Source: Bifidobacterium simiiventris
GTDB taxonomy: Bacteria; Actinomycetota; Actinomycetes; Actinomycetales; Bifidobacteriaceae
NCBI RefSeq assembly: GCF_019331715.1
Contig: NZ_JAHBBG010000002.1
Span: 1 to 64,000 of the forward strand
DNA length: 64,000 nt
Direction: 5' to 3'
The notes under the pieces were generated by a model that worked only from the letters and a program-made list of their open reading frames with translations, did not search any database and was not told where the DNA came from. Positions 46,595 to 55,857 of the stretch are shown here, in pieces (the first letter of the stretch is position 1; the number at the start of each line of letters is the position of its first letter). The translations under genes were made by a program, and so were the position numbers.

Positions 46595-48235
46595 ATGAGC
46601 GTGATACGAGTGATGGGTACGGAAACCGAATACGCGGTGTCTCGCGCGGACGGGCAACACGCCAACCCCGTGCAGCTGTCGTTCGACGTGGTCGGCGCGG
46701 CAGCGACCGAGGCGAACGCGCACATCCGCTGGGACTACCGGCAGGAGGATCCGGTCAACGACGCGCGCGGCACCAGGCTTGAACGTGCCGCGGCCCGGCC
46801 CGACATGCTCACCGACGCGCCGCAGCTCAACATCGTCAACGTGATCGCCGCCAACGGGGGTCGCGTCTACGTCGACCATGCGCATCCCGAATACTCCGCG
46901 CCCGAAACCACCGACCCGTTCGAGGCGGTACGTTACGACCACGCCGGCGACCGCATCATGCTGGCCGCCGCACGCAAAGCCACCGATATCACCGGCCGGC
47001 CGATCGTCCTGCACCGCAACAACGTCGACGGCAAGGGTGCCAGCTGGGGGACGCACGAAAACTACATGATGCTGCGATCCGTGCCGTTCGACACCGTTGC
47101 ACGCCTGATGACCGCGCACTTCGTCACCCGGCAGATCTACACCGGATCGGGCCGTGTCGGCATCGGCGAGCACAGCGAGACGGACGGCTACCAGCTGAGC
47201 CAGCGCGCCGACTACTTCCACATGAAGGTCGGTTTGCAGACCACGTTCGACCGTCCGATTATCAACACGCGCGACGAATCACACAGCACCGACCAATACC
47301 GCCGTCTGCACGTGATCGTCGGCGACGCGAACCGCATGGACGTGCCGCAGACCCTCAAGCTCGGCACGACGTCGATGCTGCTGTGGCTGGCCGAACATGC
47401 CGACGAAGCGGGACTTGACATGGACGACCTGCTCGGCCAGATCGAACTCGCCGACCCGGTCGCCGCCATACACGACGTCTCGCACGACCTGACACTCGCC
47501 GAACCGCTGCCGTTGGAGCACGGCGGCACGATGACCGCGTGGCAGATCCAGGTCACCCTGCGCGCCGCCGTCTACGCGGCGTCCGCAATGATGTACGGTA
47601 CCGACACCAAGGGGGAGCCGGTCTGGCCCGACAAGCCGACGCGGTCGATCATGGCGATGTGGGGGCAGGCGCTCGCCGACACCGGGGCCATCCGGCACGC
47701 CGACGACGATCACCGACTGCAGCTGAGCGCCGAGGCCGGCCGCATCGAATGGCTGTTCAAATGGCAGCTGCTCGAAAAACTGCGCCGCAAAGGCTCCGGC
47801 AGCTGGCAGGATCCGAAGCTCAAGGCCGTTGATCTGAGCTGGGCCGCGCTCGATCCGGCGCGTTCGGTGTTCGGCAAGCTGCGTTCGCACACCGAACGCG
47901 TCAACACGGACGCCGAAATCGCCGCGGCGGCCGAACACGCGCCCGAAGACACCCGCGCATGGCTGCGTGCCGCGATCGTGAACCGGTACCCCGAACAGGT
48001 CGTTGCCGCGTCGTGGTCTCATCTGACGGTGCGCGCGCACCCCGATGCGGTCGACGACATCGACTGGTACGGCAACGCCAGTCGCCCGCAGATCAGACAG
48101 TCCGACCTGTTCACGCTTGACATGTCCGATCCGCTTCGTTTTGACCGGTCGGCATGTGAACGGATTGTGGACGAATGTTCGAGCGCAGCGGAAACGCTGT
48201 CGAGACTCTCTGCGATCATCACCACTTCCAGATAA
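46595..48235 (+). CDS. dop: Pup deamidase/depupylase
   Basis: 546 residues from ATG 46595, behind GAAAGGG. The N-terminal GTETEYAVS carries the metal Glu, and YVDHAHPEYSAPE holds the catalytic Asp (D94, matching D95 of the mycobacterial enzyme). NNVDGKGASWGTHENY and SQRADYFHMKVG follow. It removes Pup from substrates and can deamidate Pup-Gln. Here Pup ends in Glu, so its main job is depupylation. It starts the locus that continues with pup and pafA. Confidence 0.95.
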   Translation: MSVIRVMGTETEYAVSRADGQHANPVQLSFDVVGAAATEANAHIRWDYRQEDPVNDARGTRLERAAARPDMLTDAPQLNIVNVIAANGGRVYVDHAHPEYSAPETTDPFEAVRYDHAGDRIMLAAARKATDITGRPIVLHRNNVDGKGASWGTHENYMMLRSVPFDTVARLMTAHFVTRQIYTGSGRVGIGEHSETDGYQLSQRADYFHMKVGLQTTFDRPIINTRDESHSTDQYRRLHVIVGDANRMDVPQTLKLGTTSMLLWLAEHADEAGLDMDDLLGQIELADPVAAIHDVSHDLTLAEPLPLEHGGTMTAWQIQVTLRAAVYAASAMMYGTDTKGEPVWPDKPTRSIMAMWGQALADTGAIRHADDDHRLQLSAEAGRIEWLFKWQLLEKLRRKGSGSWQDPKLKAVDLSWAALDPARSVFGKLRSHTERVNTDAEIAAAAEHAPEDTRAWLRAAIVNRYPEQVVAASWSHLTVRAHPDAVDDIDWYGNASRPQIRQSDLFTLDMSDPLRFDRSACERIVDECSSAAETLSRLSAIITTSR

Positions 48236-48361
48236 AATCGAACATGGTAACTGAACGTTTCGCACAAGGGCACAGAGGAAGCCGGCGCGCCGGGCTCTTG
48301 GCGCCATGACGACCGAACATACAACCGCAATGCCGATATTCGGCGGTAGACGAGGAGACAC

Positions 48362-49189
48362 ATGGAACTGAGGGAACTTGCTCTGGAGGTGGCGCGCATC
48401 GCGCAGGACGCCGGACGGCACGCGCTGGGCGACCAGATGAACCCGCGCGATCTCAAGGGTCTGCACTTGGCCGAGGACAAGCCGTCCACCCTTGACGTGG
48501 ATAACCGGCTCGTGCGGTTCATCACCAACCGTATTTCGTACGTGGAGAACTTCAACGGCCTGTGGCAGGACCGCCCCGCCGAATGCCATCCGGGGGAGCG
48601 CTACTGGTGCGTGGGCAACATCGACGGCATCATCAACTACACGCGCAACATGCCGGAATGGGCCATCACGATCTCGCTGTTCGAATTCAACGAGGAGCTG
48701 TCCGCCCAGCCGATCCTCGGCGTCGTGCATGCGCCCGGTCTCGGCCTGACTTATCTGGCCGCCCGCGGCCAGGGCGCCATCCGTATCCGCAAGACCGCGG
48801 TCGGCGAGAAACGTGAGAAGATCATGCCGTCCACCACCGCGCATCTGGAAGGTTCGGTCGTCAGCTACGGCATGTCCTACGTGCCCACCGAATCGAAGCG
48901 CGCGCTCGACGTGGTGAGCGCGATCGCCGGTCAGCCCGCCGACATCAAGCGTATCGGCCCGGCATCGCTTGACCTGTGCAAGGTCGCCGATGGCACCTAC
49001 GACGCGTATTTCGAGCCGCACCTGCACAAGTGGGATGTGCCCGCCGTATCCGCCGGTGCGGTCGTATGCTGGGAGGCACAGGCCAAGCTGCGCACGTGGA
49101 AGGGCGGCCAGGTGCATTGGCGCCGAGGCAACGACATCGTCGCCTCGAACGGCCTGATCATCGATGAGCTGCGGCCGTATTTGCAGTGA
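48362..49189 (+). CDS. Inositol monophosphatase-family protein with degraded active site
   Basis: 275 residues from ATG 48362, behind GAGGAGA. The fold is recognisable: YWCVGNIDGIINYTRN occupies the place of the family's WxxDPxDGTxNF loop, and HKWDVPAV matches the C-terminal WDxAAG motif. G85 replaces the first metal-binding Asp, N86 the Pro and I90 the Thr, and the upstream acidic GEE motif is not seen. D88 and the late Asp remain. So either catalysis is lost or metal binding is altered. It sits between dop and pup, an order that suggests a link to Pup metabolism or simple operon hitch-hiking. Confidence 0.8.
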   Translation: MELRELALEVARIAQDAGRHALGDQMNPRDLKGLHLAEDKPSTLDVDNRLVRFITNRISYVENFNGLWQDRPAECHPGERYWCVGNIDGIINYTRNMPEWAITISLFEFNEELSAQPILGVVHAPGLGLTYLAARGQGAIRIRKTAVGEKREKIMPSTTAHLEGSVVSYGMSYVPTESKRALDVVSAIAGQPADIKRIGPASLDLCKVADGTYDAYFEPHLHKWDVPAVSAGAVVCWEAQAKLRTWKGGQVHWRRGNDIVASNGLIIDELRPYLQ

Positions 49190-49226
49190 TGGAACGGTTA
49201 TGATCGTATCGTGATCGCAAACGATT

Positions 49227-49255
49227 GCTCCCCTCGGGCCCTGCCCAAGGGGAGC
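49227..49255. terminator. Hairpin upstream of pup
   Basis: GCTCCCCT (49227-49234) pairs with AGGGGAGC (49248-49255) around a 13-nt loop, between the IMPase-like gene and pup. It may be a partial terminator or an mRNA-processing site that sets pup levels. Confidence 0.5.
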
Positions 49256-49276
49256 ATGTCTGTTATGGAGGGAACC

Positions 49277-49468
49277 ATGCCTCAGGAATTTGTGCAGGGC
49301 AAGGCCGAACAGGCCGTCGAACACGGTGAGGAGACGACGCGCGTCGAAGCCGTCGAGGCGCAGGAGACCGGTGACGTGCTTGATTCGGTGCTGGACGACA
49401 TCGAATCCGTGCTCGAGACCAACGCCGAGGAATACGTGAACAGTTTCGTGCAAAAGGGCGGCGAGTGA
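49277..49468 (+). CDS. pup: Prokaryotic ubiquitin-like protein Pup
   Basis: 63 residues from ATG 49277, behind GGAGGGA. Acidic and disordered, with the conserved C-terminal helix region ([20 protein letters not shown]) and the tail [11 protein letters not shown]. It ends in GGE, not GGQ, so it is ready for ligation without deamidation. PafA attaches the terminal Glu to lysines of target proteins. Its stop overlaps the pafA start (TGATG). Confidence 0.96.
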   Translation: MPQEFVQGKAEQAVEHGEETTRVEAVEAQETGDVLDSVLDDIESVLETNAEEYVNSFVQKGGE

Positions 49469-50928
49469 TGCCCCAGCTGCGCGACAGCGGCAACAGCGGG
49501 CCCGGCGCATCGGTGCCGTTCTCCCCGCAGTTCGAAGGATTCGCCCGCATCTTCGGCGTGGAGACCGAGTACGGGGTGTCCGTCACGGGTGCGACCCGTC
49601 CGATCGAGGCCGGGCAGGTCGCGATGACGATGTTCCGGCCGATCGTCTCCCGGTCGCGTTCCACGAACACGTACCTGTCCAACGGATCCCGACTGTATCT
49701 CGACGTCGGCTCGCATCCGGAGTACGCCACGGCCGAGGCCCGTGACCCGCTGGACGCGCTCGCCCAGGATCTGGCCGGCGAACTGGTGATGCGCCGGCTC
49801 GCCGTGCAGGCGCAGGAACGGCTGCGTGACGCCGGATATGGCGAGGGGGCGCGCGTGCACGTGTTCAAGAACAACGCCGACTCCGCCGGACATTCGTTCG
49901 GATGCCATGAGAACTATCTTGTGCGCCGTTTCGTCTCGCTCGAACAGGTCGAGCACGAGTTGCTGCCGTTCCTCATCACGCGTCAGCTGTACACGGGCGC
50001 GGGCCGCGTTACCGACGAAGGCTTCGAGATCACCCAACGAGCCGATTACCTGGATGAGGCGGTGTCGTCGGCCACGACCAGGTCGCGTCCGATGGTCAAC
50101 ACGCGCGACGAACCGCACGCCGATCCGGAGGAATTCCGTCGTCTTCATGTGATCATCGGCGACTCCAACCGATCGCAGTGGGCGACCTGGATGAAACTCG
50201 CCGTGACCCATCTGGTGCTGTGCGCGATCGAAGATGCCGCGCGGCAAGGAAGGCCGAGCGGATTCGAATCGTTCGCATTGGCCGATGCGGGGGACGCCAA
50301 CCGTGCGGTCAGCCGCGACCTGACCTGCCGCACTGCACGACTGCGGCTGGCCGATGGCCGCGAACTAGGCGCGTTGGACATCCAGCGCGGCTATCTGCAT
50401 ATCGTCGAACGGTTCATGGCCGACCGCCGCGAACCGATGAACGATGCGCTGCCGCACGACACGGCCGAACATATCCTTGACGAATGGCGGCATGTGCTGG
50501 ATCTGCTCGAGTCCGGGCAAAGAGCCAGCCTCGCGGATCGCATCGATTGGGCGGCGAAGCTGCGCCTGTTCGACGCGTTACAGGCACGGCATGCCGGCAA
50601 GATCCCGCAGTCGAAGCTCGAGCAGCTCGACATGGATTACCACGACATCGTCAACGGCACGCTGTACGACTCGTTGCTGCGGCGTGGCGCGATGACTCGG
50701 CTGCTGGGGGACGACGATGCCCGTCAGGCATTGAGCGAACCGCCGGACGATACCCGTGCCGCGCTGCGCGGACGATTCGTCGCCGCAGCGTTGGCCGCCG
50801 GCGCGCAGTTCTCCTGCGATTGGACGCGACTGACCTTGACCAGTCCCGAACATCGCGAGGTCGTGATACTGGACCCGTTCGCGAACGATCCTGCGCCGGA
50901 ATACCGGCAACTGCTGTCCGCACTGTAG
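49468..50928 (+). CDS. pafA: Pup-protein ligase
   Basis: 486 residues from ATG 49468, overlapping the pup stop by one base; GTG 49465 is an alternative. IFGVETEYGVS holds the metal Glu, and YLDVGSHPEYATAE carries the catalytic Asp (D79). NNADSAGHSFGCHENYL and TQRADYL follow. It uses ATP to form an isopeptide bond between the Pup Glu and substrate Lys. The pup-pafA overlap ensures balanced translation. No proteasome subunits lie between them, unlike mycobacterial loci. Confidence 0.96.
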   Translation: MPQLRDSGNSGPGASVPFSPQFEGFARIFGVETEYGVSVTGATRPIEAGQVAMTMFRPIVSRSRSTNTYLSNGSRLYLDVGSHPEYATAEARDPLDALAQDLAGELVMRRLAVQAQERLRDAGYGEGARVHVFKNNADSAGHSFGCHENYLVRRFVSLEQVEHELLPFLITRQLYTGAGRVTDEGFEITQRADYLDEAVSSATTRSRPMVNTRDEPHADPEEFRRLHVIIGDSNRSQWATWMKLAVTHLVLCAIEDAARQGRPSGFESFALADAGDANRAVSRDLTCRTARLRLADGRELGALDIQRGYLHIVERFMADRREPMNDALPHDTAEHILDEWRHVLDLLESGQRASLADRIDWAAKLRLFDALQARHAGKIPQSKLEQLDMDYHDIVNGTLYDSLLRRGAMTRLLGDDDARQALSEPPDDTRAALRGRFVAAALAAGAQFSCDWTRLTLTSPEHREVVILDPFANDPAPEYRQLLSAL

Positions 50929-50990
50929 AGCGGAGGGCGTTGTCGTGCGCGATCCCGAGCATCGCGTACCGTCGCAGCCCGGGCATGAAA

Positions 50991-51018
50991 AAGCCCCGAC
51001 CGTCCATGGTCGGGGCTT
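50991..51018. terminator. Terminator between pafA and the HU gene
   Basis: An 11-bp stem AAGCCCCGACC/GGTCGGGGCTT around GTCCAT, preceded by GAAAAA, so the reverse strand has a T-run after the stem. It mainly serves the reverse-strand HU gene. Confidence 0.88.
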
Positions 51019-51069
51019 ATCTCGTCTGTCGTTGCCGAGACTACCGAGCGGAACCGCTTACTCGGTGAT

Positions 51070-51351
51070 TCACTCGGTGACGGCCTTCTTCAGCAGGGAG
51101 CCGGCGGAGATGCGGACACCGTAGGTGGCCGGGATCTCGATGGTCTCGCCGGTACGCGGGTTGCGGCCGGTGCGAGCGGCACGCTTGACGCGCTCAGCGG
51201 AGAAGAGACCGGTCAGCTTCAGGCCTTCGCCGGACTGCATGGCCTCGATGAACACGTCCTGGAAAGCGTTGACAGCCGCCTCGGCCTGGGCCTTGGTCAG
51301 GTTGGACTTCTGGGCGATCTTCGAGACGAGATCAGACTTGTTGTATGCCAT
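51070..51351 (-). CDS. HU-family DNA-binding protein
   Basis: 93 residues from ATG 51351, behind AAGGATG. MAYNKSDLVSKIAQKSNLTK starts the helical dimer core. The arm region contains RTGRNPRTGETIEIPA, the typical HU/IHF signature, with the Pro that wedges into DNA. It compacts the nucleoid and bends DNA. It stands alone in its own transcription unit. Confidence 0.97.
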   Translation of the reverse strand: MAYNKSDLVSKIAQKSNLTKAQAEAAVNAFQDVFIEAMQSGEGLKLTGLFSAERVKRAARTGRNPRTGETIEIPATYGVRISAGSLLKKAVTE

Positions 51352-51585
51352 AAAGCATCCTTCTTGAGTCAGGGGATGGCCCTCCTAGGTCGAACCATCC
51401 ACACGTTCATACTGAATAATAGCGCACGATCGCGCCAAATACCGCATTTTTCAAGGGTTTTCGAGGGAATTTACCCCGAAAACGACACATTGGACGCACC
51501 TGCGACAGCATTTGACCGTCCCGGGGGAGCGGAACGGTCGACAAACGGCTCCACCATTGGGCTTACGCGATGTGCTGGTCGGCGA
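51352..51585 (-). promoter_or_regulatory. Upstream region of the HU gene
   Basis: AT-rich, unlike its surroundings. On the reverse strand a TATTAT motif (near 51418-51423) could be the -10 box of the HU promoter. I could not place a convincing -35 at the right distance. Nothing else was seen. Confidence 0.35.
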
Positions 51586-54114
51586 TCAGATGAGGTTGCG
51601 CCGGTCCAGCCATCGCATCGCCGCCGCACCCAAGGGGATGCGTACCCAGAAGAACACCACACGGTACAGCAGCGTCGCCGACAGTGCAACACCGGCGGGC
51701 ACGCCCATCGCGCCGAACGATACGGTCAGTGCCGCCTCGACGCCGCCCAGGCCGCCCGGGGTGGGCACCGACGAGCCGACCGCATTGGCGATCATGAAGA
51801 TGAAAAACGTTTCGATCGGATTCGTCATGTATCCGAACGCCAGCAGCGCCACCCAGAACCCCAGACCGGTCGCCACGTTGAGCACCAGCATACCTGCGAT
51901 GCTCGGCAGCAGCTTCACCGGATCGGACAGGGTATCGACCAGTTGGCGGGCATAGGTCTTCACCAACGGCAATATGGTGCGTGCGGCGAAATGCCGCACC
52001 GGCGGGATCATCATCGCCACGGCCAGTGTCATCAACACCACGCCAAGCACCACGATCAGGGTGTTCGTCGGGATCATGCTGCTCAACGCGTCGCTGCCGG
52101 TGAACAGGCCGACTACCAGCGTGAGCAGCACCGTGCCGACATAATACACGACCAGCACCGCGCCCATGATCGCCGTGGCAGCGGTGTTGCGGTAGCCGCT
52201 TTTGCGCAGGAATTGCAGGTTGACAAACGCCGGGCCCACGCCGGCGGGCATCGACACCATTGCGAAGCTTTGCGCCACCTGCGACATGAATATGCCCACG
52301 GGATCACGTCGCTGCCTGTCCACGAACGCACCGAGCTCCAACGCGGATCCCAGCCACGCGACGAGTCCGAACGCCAGACAGATCACGGCCATCGCCGGGT
52401 TTGCATTGCGCACCGCGGAGATCACCTCGTCGGGCTTGAGCTGCGTGAACATCACGGATACCGCGACCACCAGCAGCGCCAGTCCGATGAACGAGCGCAC
52501 ACTGAACCGCGACAGCGTCACTGGCTCCGTCGTCTCGGCGGCATCCTGCGGCACCAGATCACGCAACCGGGCGCGCAGGTCGTCCAGCACATGGTTGTTC
52601 CAGCCGTCCAACGCGCGCGTCGCCTTCGGTATCGCCGCCTTCTGCACGAACGGGATCAGCTCGATGATCGTGTCGACACCCCAGACGCTGCGTCCTGCCG
52701 CGACCGCACGTTCCGGGCCGATCAGGGCGGCCAGCAACGCCAGCAGCTGCACTTGGTCGAGTGCCACGTTCGCCGCCGTGCTTGCATCGTCGCCGTTCTG
52801 CCATCCCGCAATGATCGGCGTGCCCGACTCAAGCCGGGCCAGTGTGTTCGGCGTGATGCGGCGGTGCGTGTAGCCTCGTCTGTTCGCCACGGACAGGAAC
52901 CGCATCAGCGCGATCGCGTCCTCATCGCTGATCGTGTTGCGGTTGCATTCGTGCATCGCGTCATTGCCCTGCAGGACCAGAATCGACGATTCTCCCGTAT
53001 CCGCCACGCCGTAGACGCGCGGCGTGGGCAGACCGCAGTTATGCAGCCCCAGCAGCATCGCCATATGATGCTGCGTGGCCTCGCGCGGGGAACGGTCGCG
53101 CCGCGTGGACACGCCGGTGAAACGAATCCACTGCCACAGTTGGCGCATGTATCCGGCCGTATGCGATTGGCTGTCGAGCACCGAGATCACGAAATGGCGG
53201 CCACGGTCGTCCTGCGCGTCATAGCGGCGTGAGCGTTCGACCAGATCGTCGTCGAGCGAGGACCGGGACGCGGCTGCGGAAACGGACTCGTCGCTGTCGA
53301 TATGCCGGGACAGATACACCAGATGCAGATCGATGCCTGCCAAGGCCTGCACCAGCTCCTCGCCCCACACGCCCTGATTCTTGGTGCCGACCGCGAACCG
53401 CAGCAGCATGCCGATCAGACGGCCGATCGCGAACGACACCAGCACGCCGGCCACGGAATTGACCGACAGCAGCACCAGCAGCGCCGCCACGGTGTACAGG
53501 ATGTTCCAGCCCCATTTGACGGTGGATCTTGTACGTCGCGGCCCGCCCGCCGTCAGCAAAGCGGCGGCGCCGGCGTAGAAATCGGGCAACAGACTGGACC
53601 CCGTCCAGCTGTTGGGCGAACTCAATGCGGCGATCAGCGTCGCGTCGCCGAAACGCGTCACGGTCAGGGAAATGCCCCACACGGCGCCCAAGGCGGCGAA
53701 CATCGCCAACACCGACAATGCGGCCTGCATCCATGCGCGACTCAGCAGCAGCTGCGCGACCACCATCACCACGATGGAAACGATGGCCAGCTGCTGCAAC
53801 AGCGTGGTCGGCAGATCGACCATCCAATTGAGCGCCTGCCCGGCCGTGTGTGCGTCGGTCTCGACGCCGGTGGTGATGCCGCGCAGGTACATGGCCGACA
53901 GCATCGCAACGACCGCAAGCACCACGGACGCGCCGGCCCGCAGCAGGTCGCCGACGTCATGGATGCGCCTCGGCGGCACGTCGTCGATGACGGTCGTGGT
54001 GACCGGAGCCGTCCCCTCGTCCGTCATCTTCGGAGTGATGTTCGTAAAACGCGATTCCGCCGACGAGGCGGTGCGCTCGTCGGCGGAATCGGTCGCATGC
54101 TGTTGATCGCTCAT
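51586..54114 (-). CDS. Large membrane protein: flippase-like (LPG synthase TM region) domain with internal pseudokinase-like segment
   Basis: 842 residues from ATG 54114, behind AAGGG. About seven membrane segments (80-270), then a soluble middle domain (about 280-530), then seven more (about 540-830), with GVGPAFVNLQFLRKSGY and SSVPTPGGLGGVEA typical of the MprF-type flippase domain (PF03706). In related actinobacterial proteins the middle part is kinase-like with HRDLxxxN and DFG. Here the corresponding positions read THRRITPN and IIAGWQNGD, so activity is probably lost. It may move or sense lipids; the substrate is unknown. Confidence 0.75.
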   Translation of the reverse strand: MSDQQHATDSADERTASSAESRFTNITPKMTDEGTAPVTTTVIDDVPPRRIHDVGDLLRAGASVVLAVVAMLSAMYLRGITTGVETDAHTAGQALNWMVDLPTTLLQQLAIVSIVVMVVAQLLLSRAWMQAALSVLAMFAALGAVWGISLTVTRFGDATLIAALSSPNSWTGSSLLPDFYAGAAALLTAGGPRRTRSTVKWGWNILYTVAALLVLLSVNSVAGVLVSFAIGRLIGMLLRFAVGTKNQGVWGEELVQALAGIDLHLVYLSRHIDSDESVSAAASRSSLDDDLVERSRRYDAQDDRGRHFVISVLDSQSHTAGYMRQLWQWIRFTGVSTRRDRSPREATQHHMAMLLGLHNCGLPTPRVYGVADTGESSILVLQGNDAMHECNRNTISDEDAIALMRFLSVANRRGYTHRRITPNTLARLESGTPIIAGWQNGDDASTAANVALDQVQLLALLAALIGPERAVAAGRSVWGVDTIIELIPFVQKAAIPKATRALDGWNNHVLDDLRARLRDLVPQDAAETTEPVTLSRFSVRSFIGLALLVVAVSVMFTQLKPDEVISAVRNANPAMAVICLAFGLVAWLGSALELGAFVDRQRRDPVGIFMSQVAQSFAMVSMPAGVGPAFVNLQFLRKSGYRNTAATAIMGAVLVVYYVGTVLLTLVVGLFTGSDALSSMIPTNTLIVVLGVVLMTLAVAMMIPPVRHFAARTILPLVKTYARQLVDTLSDPVKLLPSIAGMLVLNVATGLGFWVALLAFGYMTNPIETFFIFMIANAVGSSVPTPGGLGGVEAALTVSFGAMGVPAGVALSATLLYRVVFFWVRIPLGAAAMRWLDRRNLI

Positions 54115-54165
54115 CAGAACCCTTCGCGATTGACTGCGTGCATGTCAGTGCGGCTGGGCCGCCGT

Positions 54166-55602
54166 TCAGCGGTCGAAATCGACCAGCTTGCTCGCCACGC
54201 CCGTGTATGTGGCCGGGGTGAGCACCTTGAGGCGTGCGGCGGTTTCGGGATCGAAGGACTGCTGGTCGATGAACGCCTCGACCTGTTCCTTGTTGATCTC
54301 ATGGCCGCGCATGAGCTCCTTGACCTTCTCATACGGCTTGTCCATGCCGGGCAGGCCCTTGAGCTCGCAGGCGCGCATCGCGGTCTGGATCGGCTCGCCG
54401 AGCACCTCCCAGTTCTCGTCCAGCTCGCGCGAGATCACATGGTCGTTCGGATGGATGGACTTCAGGCCGCCCATGAGGTTGTACAGGGCCAGCTGCGAGT
54501 AGCCGAGCGCCGAGCCGATGTTGCGCTGCGTGGTCGAATCGGTCAGATCGCGCTGCCAACGGGACTCCACGAGCGTGGCCGACAGGGTGTCGAGCAGCGA
54601 GCAGGAGATCTCGAAGTTCGCCTCCGCGTTCTCGAAGCGGATCGGGTTGACCTTGTGCGGCATCGTGGACGAGCCGGTCGCGCCCTTGACCGGCACCTGC
54701 GCGAACACGCCGCGCGAGATGTACATCCACACGTCCACGCACAGGTTGTGCATGATGCGGTTCGCGTGGGAGACGGTCGAATACAGCTCGGCCTGCCAGT
54801 CGTGGGATTCGATTTGCGTGGTCAGCGGGTTCCACGTCAGTCCCATGCGGTTCGTGACGAACTCGCGGGAGACGGCGATCCAGTCGACGTCCGGGCAGGC
54901 GGCCAGATGCGCACCGAACGTGCCGGTTGCGCCGTTGATCTTGCCCAGGTACTCCTGGTTCTCGATGTGCTTCAACTGGCGGTTGAGACGGTAGACGTAG
55001 ACCGCGAGCTCCTTGCCGAGCGTGGTCGGCGTGGCCGGCTGGCCGTGCGTGAGGGACAGCAGCGCCTTGTCGCGGTATTCGTCGGCCTTGGCGGCCAGGT
55101 GGTCGATGATCTCCTTGAACGCCGGGGTCCAAACCTGCTCCATCGCGTTCTTCACGCAACGGGCGATCGACAGGTTGTTGATGTCCTCGGACGTGCAGGC
55201 GAAGTGCACGAGGGTTTTCAACGCGTCGTTGATGTTGGTGAGTTCTTCCGGGGCCTTGTCGATCTGGTCGTCGATGTAGTACTCCACGGCCTTCACGTCG
55301 TGGTGGGTGACGGCCTCGTGCGCGGCGTGCTGCTTGATACCCTCGGCGCCGAAGTCCTCGGGGATCGCGCGCAGAAACGCCTTTTCTGCCTCGGTGAACG
55401 GCTTGACGCCGTCGATGATCGGCTGGTTGCCGTTGCCGTCGAAGCCGTTCGCCAGCAGGATCATCCATTCGACCTCGACGCGCATGCGCTCACGGTTCAG
55501 GGCCGGCTCGCTCAGGTATTCGACGAGCGGAGCGGTGGCGTTGTGGTAACGGCCATCGAGCGGGGTCAATGCGATTGCGGGGGAAATATCAGTAAGCTTC
55601 AT
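54166..55602 (-). CDS. purB: Adenylosuccinate lyase
   Basis: 478 residues. Splits adenylosuccinate to AMP and fumarate, and SAICAR to AICAR. The signature GSSTMPHKVNPIRFENAEAN is intact, along with CTSEDINNLS and LTHGQPATPTTLGKE. Length and order match the E. coli-type enzyme. It ends about 50 bp upstream of the flippase gene in the same direction. Three palindromic 52-bp repeats lie upstream, between it and the divergent response regulator. Confidence 0.97.
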   Translation of the reverse strand: MKLTDISPAIALTPLDGRYHNATAPLVEYLSEPALNRERMRVEVEWMILLANGFDGNGNQPIIDGVKPFTEAEKAFLRAIPEDFGAEGIKQHAAHEAVTHHDVKAVEYYIDDQIDKAPEELTNINDALKTLVHFACTSEDINNLSIARCVKNAMEQVWTPAFKEIIDHLAAKADEYRDKALLSLTHGQPATPTTLGKELAVYVYRLNRQLKHIENQEYLGKINGATGTFGAHLAACPDVDWIAVSREFVTNRMGLTWNPLTTQIESHDWQAELYSTVSHANRIMHNLCVDVWMYISRGVFAQVPVKGATGSSTMPHKVNPIRFENAEANFEISCSLLDTLSATLVESRWQRDLTDSTTQRNIGSALGYSQLALYNLMGGLKSIHPNDHVISRELDENWEVLGEPIQTAMRACELKGLPGMDKPYEKVKELMRGHEINKEQVEAFIDQQSFDPETAARLKVLTPATYTGVASKLVDFDR

Positions 55603-55674
55603 GGATTCTAGGGTACTTCCAGCCGTGAACCGGACGACAGGGCGGTGTCAACGACAGTCCGGCACATGCCCGAT

Positions 55675-55819
55675 GCGTACGGTATTGCCGAATGCTTCGG
55701 CGAAAACGTACGAATGGGCGATGTCAGCGTACGGTATTGCCGAGGTCGTCAGCGGAAACGTACGCGAAGCAGCCGTCAGCGTACGGTTGTGCCGACGGTT
55801 CCGGCAATAACGTACTGTG
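55675..55819. repeat. Three palindromic units at exact 52-bp period
   Basis: Units start at 55675, 55727 and 55779. Each has a 38-nt part, beginning GCGTACGGTATTGCCGA (GTTGTG in unit 3) and ending near AACGTACG, that forms an imperfect palindrome with half-site GTACGGTATTGCCG. A 14-nt spacer follows. A 52-bp period is five helical turns. They lie between purB and the response regulator, so an operator array is likely; a repeat family is the alternative. Confidence 0.85.
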
Positions 55820-55857
55820 GGACGCGGTACCGTGGAACGATGCGGAGGGAGGCCGGC

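Noticed and set aside
48362-49189. Functional histidinol-phosphatase (hisN)
   Set aside because: The metal-binding loop is altered (GNIDGI), so a named catalytic function cannot be supported.
51364-53232. A 622-codon forward frame over the flippase gene
   Set aside because: Composition is His/Arg/Gln-rich, typical of an antisense frame in GC-rich DNA; the reverse strand has a well-formed membrane protein with a ribosome-binding site.
55675-55819. CRISPR-like array
   Set aside because: Only three units, spacers of just 14 nt, palindromic repeats and no cas genes.
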